Below are positions 16,775 through 25,736 of a DNA stretch of 64,000 nucleotides, piece after piece. Made by a program: the position numbers and the translations under genes. The stretch spans positions 186,001-250,000 of the forward strand of contig NZ_JAGIZB010000002.1 in NCBI RefSeq assembly GCF_017813395.1, read 5' to 3'. This DNA is from Pararoseomonas baculiformis. GTDB taxonomy: Bacteria; Pseudomonadota; Alphaproteobacteria; Acetobacterales; Acetobacteraceae. A model generated the notes under the pieces. It was not told the origin of the DNA and did no database searches. It worked only from the letters and a program-made list of their open reading frames with translations. Positions within the stretch are counted from its first letter, which is position 1. The number at the start of each line of letters is the position of its first letter.

Positions 16775-17533
16775 TCAGAAGCGCGAAGCGGGATCCGGGG
16801 TGGCGGGCGTCGCCCTGGCCCGGGTGGAGGCAGGGCTCACGGGGTGTGGGATGCCGGCGAGCCGCCTGGCCACCTCGGCCTCCATGCTCTCCAGCATCGG
16901 GTCCCGCATGCCGTTCTGCCGCAGCGTCTCCGCCGCATCGAGGAGATAGGCGGCCGCCGAGCCGTTGCTGCCGCTGCTGGCGGCAAGGCATTCCGCGATG
17001 TCCCGCACCGGGAGTTCGCCACGATAGGCGGGGCAGTCCGGACGGGTGATGAAGCAGAGCGCGCGGATGGTGGTCCCGGCGGATTCGCGCCTGGGCTGCA
17101 TCACCACGTCCTGCCAGCTTGGCCGGTAGAAGCCCGGCCCCATCTCCTGCTTCCATACAGGCCAGAGGCGGGCCTCCACATCCGGACCGGGCAGATGGAG
17201 GAGGAGGCCCGAGCAGGACAGGGCCGGGGCTTCTCCCAGCCCCAGTGTAAGCCCCGGCGCGGCGGGGGTGCCGCGGTCATGCACGTCCTGCAACGCATAG
17301 TGGCGGGCAAAGCCGGGGAGGCGGGCCGGGGTGACGATGTCCGGCGCGGCCTCGGCGTGGCTCCACATCAGCGCCCCATAGGCGAAGACCCAGATCCCGA
17401 GTTCCGGGTCCCGGCCATGGAGGAAGACCTTCATCTCGGCGCGCAGCCGCGCCTCGTCCGGCGGGGGCGCGGACGGGCCGGGCGGAGGCGGGCGCACGGC
17501 CCGCGCGATCAGTTCATGGGTGAGTTGGGGCAT
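16775..17533 (-). CDS. chaC: ChaC-like gamma-glutamylcyclotransferase
   Basis: A 252-residue member of the ChaC family, which cleaves glutathione to 5-oxoproline and Cys-Gly in the cytosol. The glycine-rich nucleotide-like loop reads WVFAYGALMW near residue 48; canonical members have YGSLMW, so Ser is Ala here. Other marks are the RLPGFARHYALQDVHDRGT region and GPGFYRPSW. It is longer at both ends than E. coli ChaC and has a Pro-rich N-terminus. It stands alone. Confidence 0.85.
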   Translation of the reverse strand: MPQLTHELIARAVRPPPPGPSAPPPDEARLRAEMKVFLHGRDPELGIWVFAYGALMWSHAEAAPDIVTPARLPGFARHYALQDVHDRGTPAAPGLTLGLGEAPALSCSGLLLHLPGPDVEARLWPVWKQEMGPGFYRPSWQDVVMQPRRESAGTTIRALCFITRPDCPAYRGELPVRDIAECLAASSGSNGSAAAYLLDAAETLRQNGMRDPMLESMEAEVARRLAGIPHPVSPASTRARATPATPDPASRF

Positions 17534-17647
17534 CGCTGGGGGGAACGCGCGGGCGGCTGGCAGGCTTCGGGCCGTTGCGCCTTGTCATATGCGTGACGCC
17601 CGCCGCGGGGCGTGCTGCCATGGTGCGAATCAGCGGGGCAGGGTGCG

Positions 17648-19237
17648 ATGCGGAGACGGCAGGTTCTCTCGGGCGCGGGGCTGGCCATGGCAGGGCTGGC
17701 GGCGCCGCGGATCGGGGCGGCCCAGGGGCAGCGGGTGCTGAAGTTCATCCCGCAGGCGGATCTCTCCACGCTCGATCCGCACTGGAACACCGCCTATGTG
17801 ACCCGCAACCACGGCTTCATGGTGTTCGACACGCTCTACGGGACAGATGCGGACTACGCGCCGCGCCCGCAGATGGTGGAAGGCCATGTGGTGGAGGAGG
17901 ATGGCCGGCGCTGGACGCTTACCCTTCGGGAAGGGCTCCGCTGGCATGATGGAGAGCCCGTGCTGGCGCGGGACTGTGTCGCCTCCATCCGCCGCTGGGC
18001 CAGCCGGGATGGCTTCGGCGCGACGCTGATGGCAGCGACGGAGGAGCTTTCCGCCCCGGATGACCGGCGGATCCTCTTCCGGCTGAAGAAGCCATTCCCC
18101 ATGCTGCCGAACGCCCTGGGCAAGTTCGGCGTCTACATGCCGGCCATGATGCCGGAGCGGCTGGCCCGCACGCCCGCCACCACGCAGGTGACGGAGATGG
18201 TGGGCTCCGGGCCGTTCCGCTTCCTTGCGGATGAGCGAATCTCGGGCGCCCGCGCGGCCTATGCGCGCAACGAGCGCTACGTGCCCGCCCCCGGCGGCAC
18301 ACCCAGCGGGACAGCAGGGCCGAAGATCGTTCATCTGGACCGGGTGGAATGGCTCACCACGCCCGATCCGGCCACCGCCGCCAATGCGCTGATGGCAGGG
18401 GAGGTGGATTGGTGGGATTTCGCCACGCCGGACCTGCTGCCACTGCTGCGGCGGAACCGGAACGTCACCGTCGCCGTGCTGGACCGGGCGGGCTACTGCG
18501 CCAGCTTCCGGATGAACCACCTGCACCCGCCCTTCGACAATCCGCTGGTGCGGCGGGCGGTGCTGGGGGCGCTGAACCAGCAGGACCTGATGATCGCCTG
18601 CGCCGGCAGCGACCCTGCGATGTGGCGGGTACCGGCGGGGGTGTTCACGCCCGGAAGCCCCCTTGCCAACGACATTGCCCTCGATGTTCTGAGCGGCCCG
18701 CGGGACCTGGGGCGATCAAGGCAGGAACTCGCGTCAGCGGGCTACAAGGGCGAGCCGGTGGTGTTCCTGGTGCCGACGGACCTGCCCCATGTGAGCGCGA
18801 TGAGCGAGGTGGTGGCGGACACGCTGCGCAAGATCGGCATGTCCGTGGACTATCAGGCTGTAGACTGGGGCACGGTGCTGACCCGGCGCGGCAGCAAGGC
18901 GGCGCCGGGGCAGGGGGGCTGGAGCGGCTTCGTGACCTTCAGCGCCGGGGCGGACAATGCCACGCCCGCGGCCAATACCCAGCTTCGCGCCAATGGGCAG
19001 GCAGGCTGGTTCGGCTGGCCCGATGATCCTGAGATCGAGACGCTACGGGGAGAATGGTTCGATGCGCCGGACCTGCAGGTGCAGAAGACCGTGGCGGGCC
19101 GGATGCAGCGGCGGGCCTTCGAGACCGTGCCTTTCTCGCCGCTGGGCCAGTATTTCCAGGCGACCGCCCACCGGAACACGCTGCGCGACGTGATCCCGAA
19201 TTTCGCGACCTTCTGGAATCTCCGAAAACAGGCCTGA
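17648..19237 (+). CDS. ABC transporter substrate-binding protein, family 5 (peptide/nickel type)
   Basis: A 529-residue periplasmic receptor of the DppA/OppA family. The N-terminus MRRRQVLSGAG with a hydrophobic stretch ending near GAAQ looks like a Tat or Tat-like signal. The mature protein opens with LKFIPQADLSTLDPHWNT, then GLRWHDGEPVLARDCVASIRRW, the family signature. No permease or ATPase genes are adjacent, so it is an orphan receptor and its ligand is unknown. The ATG at 17648 fits the signal peptide; the longer frame does not. Confidence 0.9.
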   Translation: MRRRQVLSGAGLAMAGLAAPRIGAAQGQRVLKFIPQADLSTLDPHWNTAYVTRNHGFMVFDTLYGTDADYAPRPQMVEGHVVEEDGRRWTLTLREGLRWHDGEPVLARDCVASIRRWASRDGFGATLMAATEELSAPDDRRILFRLKKPFPMLPNALGKFGVYMPAMMPERLARTPATTQVTEMVGSGPFRFLADERISGARAAYARNERYVPAPGGTPSGTAGPKIVHLDRVEWLTTPDPATAANALMAGEVDWWDFATPDLLPLLRRNRNVTVAVLDRAGYCASFRMNHLHPPFDNPLVRRAVLGALNQQDLMIACAGSDPAMWRVPAGVFTPGSPLANDIALDVLSGPRDLGRSRQELASAGYKGEPVVFLVPTDLPHVSAMSEVVADTLRKIGMSVDYQAVDWGTVLTRRGSKAAPGQGGWSGFVTFSAGADNATPAANTQLRANGQAGWFGWPDDPEIETLRGEWFDAPDLQVQKTVAGRMQRRAFETVPFSPLGQYFQATAHRNTLRDVIPNFATFWNLRKQA

Positions 19238-19260
19238 ACGCCGAAGCCCCGAACGCCAAA

Positions 19261-19294
19261 GCCGCGGTTCGCGGGGATGTCCCCGCGCCGCGGC
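19261..19294. terminator. Long hairpin between convergent genes
   Basis: A 15-base stem with a TT bulge (GCCGCGG-TT-CGCGGGGA against TCCCCGCGCCGCGGC) separates the family-5 receptor gene from the convergent rpsU. There is no clear T-run. Confidence 0.45.
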
Positions 19295-19341
19295 CTCAAA
19301 CGTCTCTGATGCGCCTTCCCCGGTCCGGGAAAGGCAGGGGC

Positions 19342-19545
19342 TCAGAAGCCCTCGCGCTCCAGGCGCTTGCGCTCGACCTTGCGGGCGCGGCGAACAGCCT
19401 CGGCAGCCTCACGGGCGCGGCGCTCGGAGGGCTTCTCGAAGTGGCGGCGGAGCTTCATCTCGCGGAAGACGCCTTCGCGCTGCAGCTTCTTCTTGAGCGC
19501 CTTCAGCGCCTGGTCAATGTTGTTGTCCCGAACGACGACTTGCAC
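19342..19545 (-). CDS. rpsU: 30S ribosomal protein S21
   Basis: A 67-residue protein with the S21 pattern: [27 protein letters not shown], then [29 protein letters not shown]. It is highly basic at the C-terminus. S21 binds near the 3' end of 16S rRNA and helps initiation. It is transcribed away from def. Its 5' leader can fold (see 19591-19631). Confidence 0.97.
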   Translation of the reverse strand: MQVVVRDNNIDQALKALKKKLQREGVFREMKLRRHFEKPSERRAREAAEAVRRARKVERKRLEREGF

Positions 19546-19590
19546 GCGGCAACGTCCTCCTTGCCAAGGGTGGTGATGACGGATGGGTTA

Positions 19591-19631
19591 ACGGCCGGAT
19601 GGACGAATCCATCCAGCGAAGGCTCGGCCGT
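19591..19631 (-). promoter_or_regulatory. Structured element in the rpsU 5' leader region
   Basis: Two nested inverted repeats lie 46 bases upstream of the rpsU ATG: an outer 7-base pair ACGGCCG/CGGCCGT and an inner perfect 7-base stem GGATGGA-CGAA-TCCATCC. It could be an autoregulatory ribosomal-protein leader. Function is inferred only from position and folding. Confidence 0.4.
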
Positions 19632-19758
19632 CTAACACAGGCAGGGGGGCGGGTGGAAGCGGGAAACGCCTTTCCCTGCCGCCCTGGTGACGAATCCGGC
19701 CCATGCCCCAACATGCGAGGCGGGGTACGGTTGCCCCGAGCCCCTGTCTGGATCGCGA

Positions 19759-20295
19759 ATGGCCATTCTGAAGATCGCCCGCATGGGGCACCCGGTGCTA
19801 CTGCGCCGTGCCGATCCCGTCGCGGACCCGACCACGCCCGAGATGCGCCGCCTGGCGGCGGACATGGCGGAGACGATGATCGATGCGAACGGGCTCGGGC
19901 TGGCCGCACCCCAGGTGCATGTGCCGCTGCGGGTCTTCGTGATGCGGGACGGCCCGCGGGTCCTTGCCCTGTTCAACCCGGAAATCCTTCCCCTGGACGA
20001 GGAGGCCGAGGCGGCGTGGGAGGGTTGTCTTTCCATTCCCGGCCTGCGCGGCGAGGTCGAGCGCGCCCGTCGGGTTGCGTGGAAGGGGCTGGATGCCGAG
20101 GGGAGGCCGGTTTCGGGCGAGGCCGAGGGGATGGCCGCGCGGGTGATGCAGCACGAGTTCGACCATCTGGACGGGCTGCTCTATCCCATGCGGATGACGG
20201 ATCTTTCGCGGATCGGCTTCGTCGAGGAGCTGGCCCGCAACCAGCCGGTGAATGGCCCTGGCACGACCGGTGGCGAGAAGGAGGCGAAGCGGTGA
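19759..20295 (+). CDS. def: Peptide deformylase
   Basis: A 178-residue metalloenzyme that removes the formyl group from new protein N-termini. All three motifs are present: GLGLAAPQ near residue 48, EGCLSIPG with metal ligand Cys90, and HEFDH with His132, catalytic Glu133 and His136. The ATG at 19759 gives the normal start MAILKIARMGHPVL; the longer frame upstream is not conserved in character. No fmt gene follows. The stop overlaps the start of COQ9 by 4 bases (GTGA). Confidence 0.96.
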   Translation: MAILKIARMGHPVLLRRADPVADPTTPEMRRLAADMAETMIDANGLGLAAPQVHVPLRVFVMRDGPRVLALFNPEILPLDEEAEAAWEGCLSIPGLRGEVERARRVAWKGLDAEGRPVSGEAEGMAARVMQHEFDHLDGLLYPMRMTDLSRIGFVEELARNQPVNGPGTTGGEKEAKR

Positions 20296-20873
20296 TCGAG
20301 CGGAGTCCCGAGCGGGATGCGGCCATCCGCGCCACCCTGCCGCATGTGCCCCGCCTGGGCTGGACCACGGCGGCGCTGGAAGCGGGGCTTCGCGATGCCG
20401 GGCAGGAACCGGCGGCCCATCGCTGGCTGTTCCCCCGTGGGCCGGTGGGCGTGGTGGAGGCCTGGATCGACTTGAGGGACCGGGAGATGGAGGACATGGC
20501 GGCGCGCGAGGATCTCCTCGCCCTCCGCATCCCCGCCCGGATCCGGCGGCTGATCGAGATCCGGCTGCGTGCCGCGGAGCCGCAGCGGGAGGCGCTGCGC
20601 CGGGCTACGGCGCTGCTGGCCCTGCCCTGGAATGCCGGTGTGGCCGCGCGGAGCCTGGGGCGCACGGCGGATGCCATCTGGGCGGCGGCCGGGGACAGTT
20701 CCGCCGATATCTCCTGGTACACGCGGCGCGCCAGCCTCGCGGCCATCTACGCCGCCACCATGGCCTATTGGCTGAGGGAGCCCGGCGGTGTTCCAGCGGC
20801 GCTGGAATTTCTTGACAGGCGGCTGGAGGGGTTGGCGCGGATGCAGCGCCGGCGCGCCACGAAGCAGGGCTGA
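20292..20873 (+). CDS. COQ9 family ubiquinone biosynthesis protein
   Basis: A 193-residue protein of the COQ9 family, a TetR-like fold that binds lipids and presents quinone intermediates to COQ7-type hydroxylases in mitochondria and alphaproteobacteria. Family marks are the N-terminal helix region with LGWTTAALEAGLRDAG, IRRLIEIRLR, and the C-terminal DISWYTRRASLAAIYAATMAYWLR near residue 140. The GTG start overlaps the def stop, so translation is likely coupled. The exact partner hydroxylase is not in the window. Confidence 0.88.
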   Translation: MIERSPERDAAIRATLPHVPRLGWTTAALEAGLRDAGQEPAAHRWLFPRGPVGVVEAWIDLRDREMEDMAAREDLLALRIPARIRRLIEIRLRAAEPQREALRRATALLALPWNAGVAARSLGRTADAIWAAAGDSSADISWYTRRASLAAIYAATMAYWLREPGGVPAALEFLDRRLEGLARMQRRRATKQG

Positions 20874-21073
20874 GCCTGTCCCCGGGCGTTTCGTGGCGCG
20901 GTGCGTGGACAGCCGGTGCCCTGTTGCCATGGCATTTCCGCCACGCCTTGTAAGTTGCTGACGTCATTCGGCTCCTGCCCTGAAAATGCCGCGTGCATCC
21001 AGGGCCGGGAATGAATAGATGTTCGGCCGCGGCGGAGTTGCCGCCCCAATTGCCTCGGGAGACCCCGGTTCAG

Positions 21074-21616
21074 ATGTCGCCGATTCGCCTCTTTGCCGCC
21101 GGCCTCGTGGCCGCCGTTGTTGCGACCCCTGCCATTGCGCAGAGCTGCCTCCGCCCGGCCGAGAAGGCCGCGTTCGAGGTGCGTTCCCTGCAGAGCCAGC
21201 TGATGGTCGCTGCCCTGATCTGCAAGCAGGACGAGCAGTACAACAGCTTCGTCCGGCAGTTCCAGGCGCCGCTCGCCTCCGCCTGGGAGGGGATGTCCAC
21301 CCATTATCGCCGCACCAATGGTGCGGTGGGCGTGCGTATGCGGGACAACTTCGTGACCGAGCTCGCCAATGTCCAGCAGATGGACAGCGGCCGCCAGGGC
21401 TCGCAGTTCTGCCAGAACGTCGCCTCCCTCTTCACCGCCGCCATGGCGGCGCCGAAGACGTCGGAAGGGCTCGCCAGCCTCGCGGTTGCGAACAACCTGT
21501 CCAACCCGCATGGGCGCAGCGAGTGCAGCGCGACCACGCCGGCTGCCAGCAGCCCCACCCCGGCTCGCACGGAGCGTCGCGCCGCGGTGCGCCGGGTTTC
21601 GACCCAGGGCCGCTGA
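21074..21616 (+). CDS. Secreted protein of unknown function
   Basis: A 180-residue protein with a clear Sec signal peptide (MSPIRLFAAGLVAAVVATPAIAQ). The mature part is helical with four cysteines, in SCLRP, ICKQ, FCQN and ECSA, which could make two disulfides in the periplasm. The tail is Pro/Thr/Arg-rich. I recognise no domain. The ATG at 21074 is chosen for the signal peptide. A hairpin with a T-rich flank follows the gene. Confidence 0.72.
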   Translation: MSPIRLFAAGLVAAVVATPAIAQSCLRPAEKAAFEVRSLQSQLMVAALICKQDEQYNSFVRQFQAPLASAWEGMSTHYRRTNGAVGVRMRDNFVTELANVQQMDSGRQGSQFCQNVASLFTAAMAAPKTSEGLASLAVANNLSNPHGRSECSATTPAASSPTPARTERRAAVRRVSTQGR

Positions 21617-21643
21617 ACCCGTCCCAGGGTTCCAGGTCTTCGG

Positions 21644-21665
21644 AAGGGCGCCGCGAGGCGCCCTT
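21644..21665 (+). terminator. Rho-independent-like terminator
   Basis: The perfect 9-base stem AAGGGCGCC/GGCGCCCTT with loop GCGA lies 27 bases after the secreted-protein stop, followed by CTGCGTTTC. This is the most terminator-like hairpin for that transcript. Confidence 0.6.
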
Positions 21666-21690
21666 CTGCGTTTCAGGTATCCGCCCTCTC

Positions 21691-22059
21691 TCAGCGCAGG
21701 GTGGCCAGTTCGTTCAGCCGCGCTATCCCGCGATCGACGCGGCAGCTGTCCCAGCGGGGCGAGCCCGGCTTTATCCCCCGGGCCCGGCAATCGGCATGGG
21801 CAGCCTGCATGGCCGATTGGGCGAGGTGCCGCTCCATCGCCGCATCCCCGGGATCCAGGAGAAGGCCGGGGGGTGTCATGGCCTCCGATCGGGCGAGGCT
21901 CTGCTCCAGCGGGCCCGCGCAGTCCGGGCCGAGCATCGCGCAGGCATGCCGCTCGTCCTGCACAGCCCGGAAGATATGCAGATAGCCGGCGAGGCCGGGT
22001 TCACCAGGTGGCGGCCGGACGCAGGCGCAGAGCGCCAGGACAGCCGGAAGGACGATCAC
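21691..22059 (-). CDS. Small predicted lipoprotein
   Basis: A 122-residue product from the GTG at 22059. The start VLALCAC is a lipobox. The C-terminal CRARGIKPGSPRWDSC followed by a helical end resembles a short motif seen in many small alphaproteobacterial lipoproteins (Cys, G-x-PGS, Cys). Function is unknown. A CTG at 22068 has a GGAGG site eight bases upstream and would add Met-Arg-Pro, giving the positive charge expected of a signal peptide, so the true start may be that CTG. Confidence 0.62.
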   Translation of the reverse strand: MIVLPAVLALCACVRPPPGEPGLAGYLHIFRAVQDERHACAMLGPDCAGPLEQSLARSEAMTPPGLLLDPGDAAMERHLAQSAMQAAHADCRARGIKPGSPRWDSCRVDRGIARLNELATLR

Positions 22060-22152
22060 GGGACGCAGGGCCTGATCCTCCGTTCTCCGGGAGGGGAATC
22101 AGCCCAGGAAAACGCGGAGGCGGGCCCCGGGTCAAAGCGTATTGCGCGGCAC

Positions 22153-22192
22153 AAGAAAAGGGGCGGAGCCTTTCGGCCCCGCCCCCTCTTTT
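22153..22192 (-). terminator. Terminator of the ompA-type gene
   Basis: An 11-base stem (arms 22160-22170 and 22175-22185, one mismatch) with loop TTTC. On the minus strand the run TTTTCTT follows it directly, 55 bases after the ompA stop. Confidence 0.75.
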
Positions 22193-22214
22193 CCCTCGCG
22201 AGAGGTGCTGCGGA

Positions 22215-23309
22215 TTAGCGCAGCACGATCTCGACGCGGCGGTTCTGCGGCTCGCGCACGCCATCGGCGGTCGGGACCAGCGGACGGCTCTCGCCGAAGG
22301 CCTGGATCGACATCTGATTGCGGGCGATGCCACGGCGCGACAGCTCGGCGGCAACCGCCTCGGCGCGGCGCATGGACAGACGCTGGTTGTACTGCGGCGT
22401 GCCCGAACGGTCGGCATGGCCGGCCACCTCGATGCGCGTCGTGCCGGTGCTCTGCACGGCCTGGGCGGCCTCGCCGATGATCTGGCGGGCGCGGTCCGTC
22501 AGGTCAGCGCGGTCGAAGTCGAAGAACACCAGGTAGGTGCGGGCCGGGGCCGGGGCAGCAGCGGCGGGAGCCGGAGCGGCGACGGCGACCGGAGCCGGGC
22601 GCGGCGCGTTGAAGGCGTAGCGGATGCCGACGAGGACGGAGTGGTTGTAGTTGTCCACCTCGACCTTGTTGTTCGCGATGGCCGCGCCCGTGACGAAGTT
22701 CGTCTCACGCGCGTTCAGCTCGGGCTGCAGGGTGCCGAGGAAGCGGTACTCGGCGGTCAGGGCCAGGCCCGGGACGCCAAGGTTGAACGCCACGCCGGCG
22801 ATGCCCTGATAGGCGAACTGGCCATCGGTGTCGTCGATGGTCAGGCGGCTCGCGCCACGGTAGCCGCGGACGCTGTCATACTCGTGCCAGACATAGCCGA
22901 CGCCGCCGCCGATATACGGCATCACGGGCAGGCCCGGGATGGCGATGTCGAACAGCACGTTGCCCATGGCGCCGTAGGAGCGCGCACGGCCACCGGTGGC
23001 GAGGAGGCGGCCACCCACGGAGATGTCGGAGACGTCGTTCTCGCGGAAGTTGCCCTCGACCTCGAGGCGGAGGCCGTTGCCGAAGCCGTAGCCGATGCTG
23101 CCGAGCGCCGCGTAGCCATGCTCGAACTCGACGTTGCCAACGCCACGGATCACGGTGTTCGTGCCGGGAACGGGCAGGTCGATGTCAGACTTCTGCAGCC
23201 AGTTCACGCCGGCGCCGGCGGCGATGTAGAGGCCGGTAACAGGCTGGGCCTGCGCGGCGAGCGGCAGCGACAGGATCGTCGCGGCCAGAAGGGCCTTCTT
23301 CAGGCTCAT
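22215..23309 (-). CDS. OmpA-family outer membrane protein with peptidoglycan-binding domain
   Basis: A 364-residue protein. It has a signal peptide (MSLKKALLAATILSLPLAAQAQ), an eight-strand barrel-like N-terminal domain (about residues 23-230) with alternating aromatic strands, an Ala/Pro-rich hinge near 236-250, and a C-terminal OmpA domain. That domain carries FFDFDRADLT near 255, the NQRLSMRRAEAV helix and PQNRRVEIVLR at the end. It anchors the outer membrane to peptidoglycan. It lies downstream of purK on the same strand but is probably separately transcribed, with a hairpin in between. Confidence 0.93.
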   Translation of the reverse strand: MSLKKALLAATILSLPLAAQAQPVTGLYIAAGAGVNWLQKSDIDLPVPGTNTVIRGVGNVEFEHGYAALGSIGYGFGNGLRLEVEGNFRENDVSDISVGGRLLATGGRARSYGAMGNVLFDIAIPGLPVMPYIGGGVGYVWHEYDSVRGYRGASRLTIDDTDGQFAYQGIAGVAFNLGVPGLALTAEYRFLGTLQPELNARETNFVTGAAIANNKVEVDNYNHSVLVGIRYAFNAPRPAPVAVAAPAPAAAAPAPARTYLVFFDFDRADLTDRARQIIGEAAQAVQSTGTTRIEVAGHADRSGTPQYNQRLSMRRAEAVAAELSRRGIARNQMSIQAFGESRPLVPTADGVREPQNRRVEIVLR

Positions 23310-23383
23310 GATGTGAACTCCCGATCCACCAGGGGCGCACTGCGCGGGCTTCAGGAGTCTCCCGATTCCGGCGCGGCGTGGCT

Positions 23384-23413
23384 TTTATCTATCACCGTGG
23401 CGGGCCGGGTCCA
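23384..23413 (-). promoter_or_regulatory. Possible promoter of the ompA-type gene
   Basis: On the minus strand, TGGACC and GATAAA are separated by 18 bases, each matching four of six bases of the sigma-70 boxes. They lie about 75 bases before the ATG, in the most AT-rich stretch of the gap. This is a pattern match only. Confidence 0.35.
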
Positions 23414-23447
23414 TTGCAGAGCACCCTGTGTCGAATGGGTTTCGGAA

Positions 23448-23471
23448 CGCTGTGGCGTGTGCGCCACAGCG
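23448..23471 (-). terminator. Hairpin after purK
   Basis: The perfect 10-base stem CGCTGTGGCG/CGCCACAGCG with a 4-base loop begins 17 bases past the purK stop on the minus strand. There is no strong T-run. Confidence 0.5.
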
Positions 23472-23487
23472 GACCCTGGCATTTCGG

Positions 23488-24621
23488 TCACAGATCAAGG
23501 AGCAGGTCCGAATCTGGCTTGGCAAGCAGGGTGCCGGCCGGGAACAGCCGCGTCGCATGGCCCATCTTGCGGCCCGCCCGGGCCTCGGCCTTGCCATAGA
23601 GATGGACCGAGGTGGCGGGAGCGCCGGCCAGGCCTGGCCAGCGGGCCATGCCTTCTGGACCCACGAGGTTCCGCATGACCGCGTCCGCATGACGCTCCGT
23701 GGGCGCGAGTGGCAGGCCGGCCACGGCGCGGGCATGCTGGTCGAACTGGCTGGCCTGGCAGGCATCCATCGTCCAATGCCCGGAATTATGGGGGCGCGGC
23801 GCGATTTCATTGCCCAGGAGCGTGCCATCCGGCAGCAGGAAGAACTCGACCGCGAGCACGCCGACCAGTTCCAGCGCGTCCGCCACGGCCGCCGCATGGC
23901 GGCGGGCCGAGTCCGCGGCTTCCGGCGCCACCCGGGCGGGGGCGAAGGAAAGGTCCAGGATGTGGTGGGCGTGGCGGTTCTCCACCGCGTCATAGGTGGC
24001 GGTGGTGCCATCCACGGCGCGCGCGGCCACGGCCGAGATCTCGGCGGCGAAGGGAACGAAGGCCTCGGCGATCAGCGGGTGCGGGGAAAGGCGGGCCAGG
24101 GCCGCCTCCGCTTCCTCCGCACTGCGGACCACCGCCTGACCGCGGCCGTCATAGCCGAGCCGGGTGGTCTTGAGCACGGCAGGCAGGCCGACCTTTGCCA
24201 GGGCGGCCGGAAGATCGGCGGCCGAGTGGATGGCAGCCCAGGGGGCGACCGGAACGCCCGCCTTCTCCAGGAAGGCCTTCTCCAGCAGCCGGTCCTGGCA
24301 GATGGACAGGGCGCGGGTGCCGGGGCGGCAGGGAACCAGGGCGGCGAGGAGGTCCAGTGCGGCGGCCGGGACGTTCTCGAACTCGAAGGTCACCACATCC
24401 ACCGAGCGGGCGAAGCGGCCGAGGGCCTCCTCGTCGTCATAGGCGGCGATGGTGCTGGCGGCGACGACCTGGGTGCCGGGCTCGTCCGCGGTCGGGGAAT
24501 AGACATGGCAGCGATAGCCGAGGCGCGCTGCCGCCAGCGCCGTCATGCGGCCGAGCTGGCCACCGCCGAGGATGCCGATGGTCGAGCCCGGGGGAAGCGG
24601 GCCGGTGGAGGCGCCGCTCAC
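23488..24621 (-). CDS. purK: N5-carboxyaminoimidazole ribonucleotide synthase
   Basis: A 377-residue ATP-grasp enzyme that carboxylates AIR to N5-CAIR in purine synthesis. It starts near the nucleotide loop [22 protein letters not shown]. It has FEFENVP near residue 78, [11 protein letters not shown] near 150, VEFFLLPDG near 250 and [13 protein letters not shown] near 263. The GTG start overlaps the purE stop by 4 bases (GTGA), so purE and purK are coupled. The longer frame to 24999 only shadows purE. Confidence 0.95.
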   Translation of the reverse strand: MSGASTGPLPPGSTIGILGGGQLGRMTALAAARLGYRCHVYSPTADEPGTQVVAASTIAAYDDEEALGRFARSVDVVTFEFENVPAAALDLLAALVPCRPGTRALSICQDRLLEKAFLEKAGVPVAPWAAIHSAADLPAALAKVGLPAVLKTTRLGYDGRGQAVVRSAEEAEAALARLSPHPLIAEAFVPFAAEISAVAARAVDGTTATYDAVENRHAHHILDLSFAPARVAPEAADSARRHAAAVADALELVGVLAVEFFLLPDGTLLGNEIAPRPHNSGHWTMDACQASQFDQHARAVAGLPLAPTERHADAVMRNLVGPEGMARWPGLAGAPATSVHLYGKAEARAGRKMGHATRLFPAGTLLAKPDSDLLLDL

Positions 24622-25118
24622 GCCGGGGTCTCCGCCACGCCTTCGGTCTGCGCGCGCCGGTGGGCCTCCAGCCGCCCAGCCAGGGCGGGGTCGGACAGGG
24701 CCAGGATGGAGGCGGCGAGCAGGGCGGCATTCACCGCCCCGGCGCGGCCGATCGCGAGGGTGCCGACCGGGATGCCGGCCGGCATCTGGACGATGGAAAG
24801 AAGGGAGTCCTGTCCCTTGAGGGCATGGCTCTCCACCGGCACGCCGAGGACGGGAAGCCGGGTGAGGCTGGCGGTCATGCCTGGAAGATGGGCGGCGCCG
24901 CCGGCGCCGGCGATGATCACCTTCAGCCCGCGCCCCAGGGCTGCCTCGGCGTAATCCACCATGCGGTGCGGCGTGCGGTGGGCCGAGACGACCCGGCATT
25001 CATGCGGAACCTCCAACCCTTCCAGCATTTCGGCGGCATGACGCATGGTTTCCCAGTCCGAGCGGGAACCCATGATGATGCCAACGAGGGGGGCGGGGCC
25101 TTTCATGGCGTCGCTCAT
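24618..25118 (-). CDS. purE: N5-carboxyaminoimidazole ribonucleotide mutase
   Basis: A 166-residue class I PurE, which converts N5-CAIR to CAIR. Motifs: [14 protein letters not shown] with the substrate-binding Ser-Asp, SAHRTPHRM near residue 45, [13 protein letters not shown] near 69 and [27 protein letters not shown] near 93. It lies between a DUF465 gene and purK, with 4-base overlaps on both sides, so the three genes form one unit. Confidence 0.96.
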   Translation of the reverse strand: MSDAMKGPAPLVGIIMGSRSDWETMRHAAEMLEGLEVPHECRVVSAHRTPHRMVDYAEAALGRGLKVIIAGAGGAAHLPGMTASLTRLPVLGVPVESHALKGQDSLLSIVQMPAGIPVGTLAIGRAGAVNAALLAASILALSDPALAGRLEAHRRAQTEGVAETPA

Positions 25119-25315
25119 GCGATGATATCCGGCACCAGGTGGCTCTCCAGCCAGGCAATCTCGTCCTTCAGCTTCAGCTTGCGCTTCTTCAGGCGTTGGA
25201 GCTGAAGCTGGTCGTGAAGGTTGTCCTCCAGGCGCGAGATGACGGTGTCGAGGTCCCGGTGCTCGCTTCGCAGCTCGTGGAGGCGGCGCAGAAGGCTGTC
25301 GCGTTCGGCCAGCAT
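25115..25315 (-). CDS. YdcH/DUF465 family small protein
   Basis: A 66-residue coiled-coil protein. The family pattern is a heptad-like helix ([20 protein letters not shown]) followed by [21 protein letters not shown]. Its stop overlaps the purE start by 4 bases. Function is unknown. A related small gene lies head-to-head 177 bases away. Confidence 0.88.
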   Translation of the reverse strand: MLAERDSLLRRLHELRSEHRDLDTVISRLEDNLHDQLQLQRLKKRKLKLKDEIAWLESHLVPDIIA

Positions 25316-25492
25316 GATCCCCCGGATGGGTCGGGTCGCCCCGTTTCCGGCTGCCGGAAGGGCGGGTTGAGGTCAGGGTGATAAGGGCGTGAGATTTGTC
25401 GCGCCCTGGCTCAGGCTTGCCATATCATCTCCTGCGCGGCGGTGACAGACGCCGCGCATTACGACCTTACGAAGCAGGAAGAGGATAAGCGT

Positions 25493-25675
25493 ATGCTGAA
25501 CCCGCACCGGCTGCAGTCGCTCAAGGATCGTCACAATGCCCTGGACCGCCGCATTCTCGAAGAGGACGCCCGGCCCATGCCGAACACCCTCGAACTGGCG
25601 CGCCTGAAGCGGGAAAAGCTCCGCCTGAAAGAGGAAATGGAGCGCTTCGCGGCACAGCGCCGCCGGCCGCAATAG
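25493..25675 (+). CDS. Second YdcH/DUF465-like small protein
   Basis: A 60-residue charged helical protein. It shares the RLKREKLRLKEEMERF core with the divergent DUF465 gene ([16 protein letters not shown]). The ATG has an AAGAGG site eight bases upstream. An in-frame GTG at 25442 would add 17 residues and is less likely. A terminator hairpin follows. Confidence 0.78.
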   Translation: MLNPHRLQSLKDRHNALDRRILEEDARPMPNTLELARLKREKLRLKEEMERFAAQRRRPQ

Positions 25676-25736
25676 GCGGCCCATCCGCGGCGGCCCCGGC
25701 GCTATCTGGCGCCGGGCCGCCTGCCCGGACATGAAA

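Noticed and set aside
24618-24999. Apparent fusion of purE and purK in one frame
   Set aside because: The frame before 24621 is a purE shadow. purK starts at the GTG that overlaps the purE stop.
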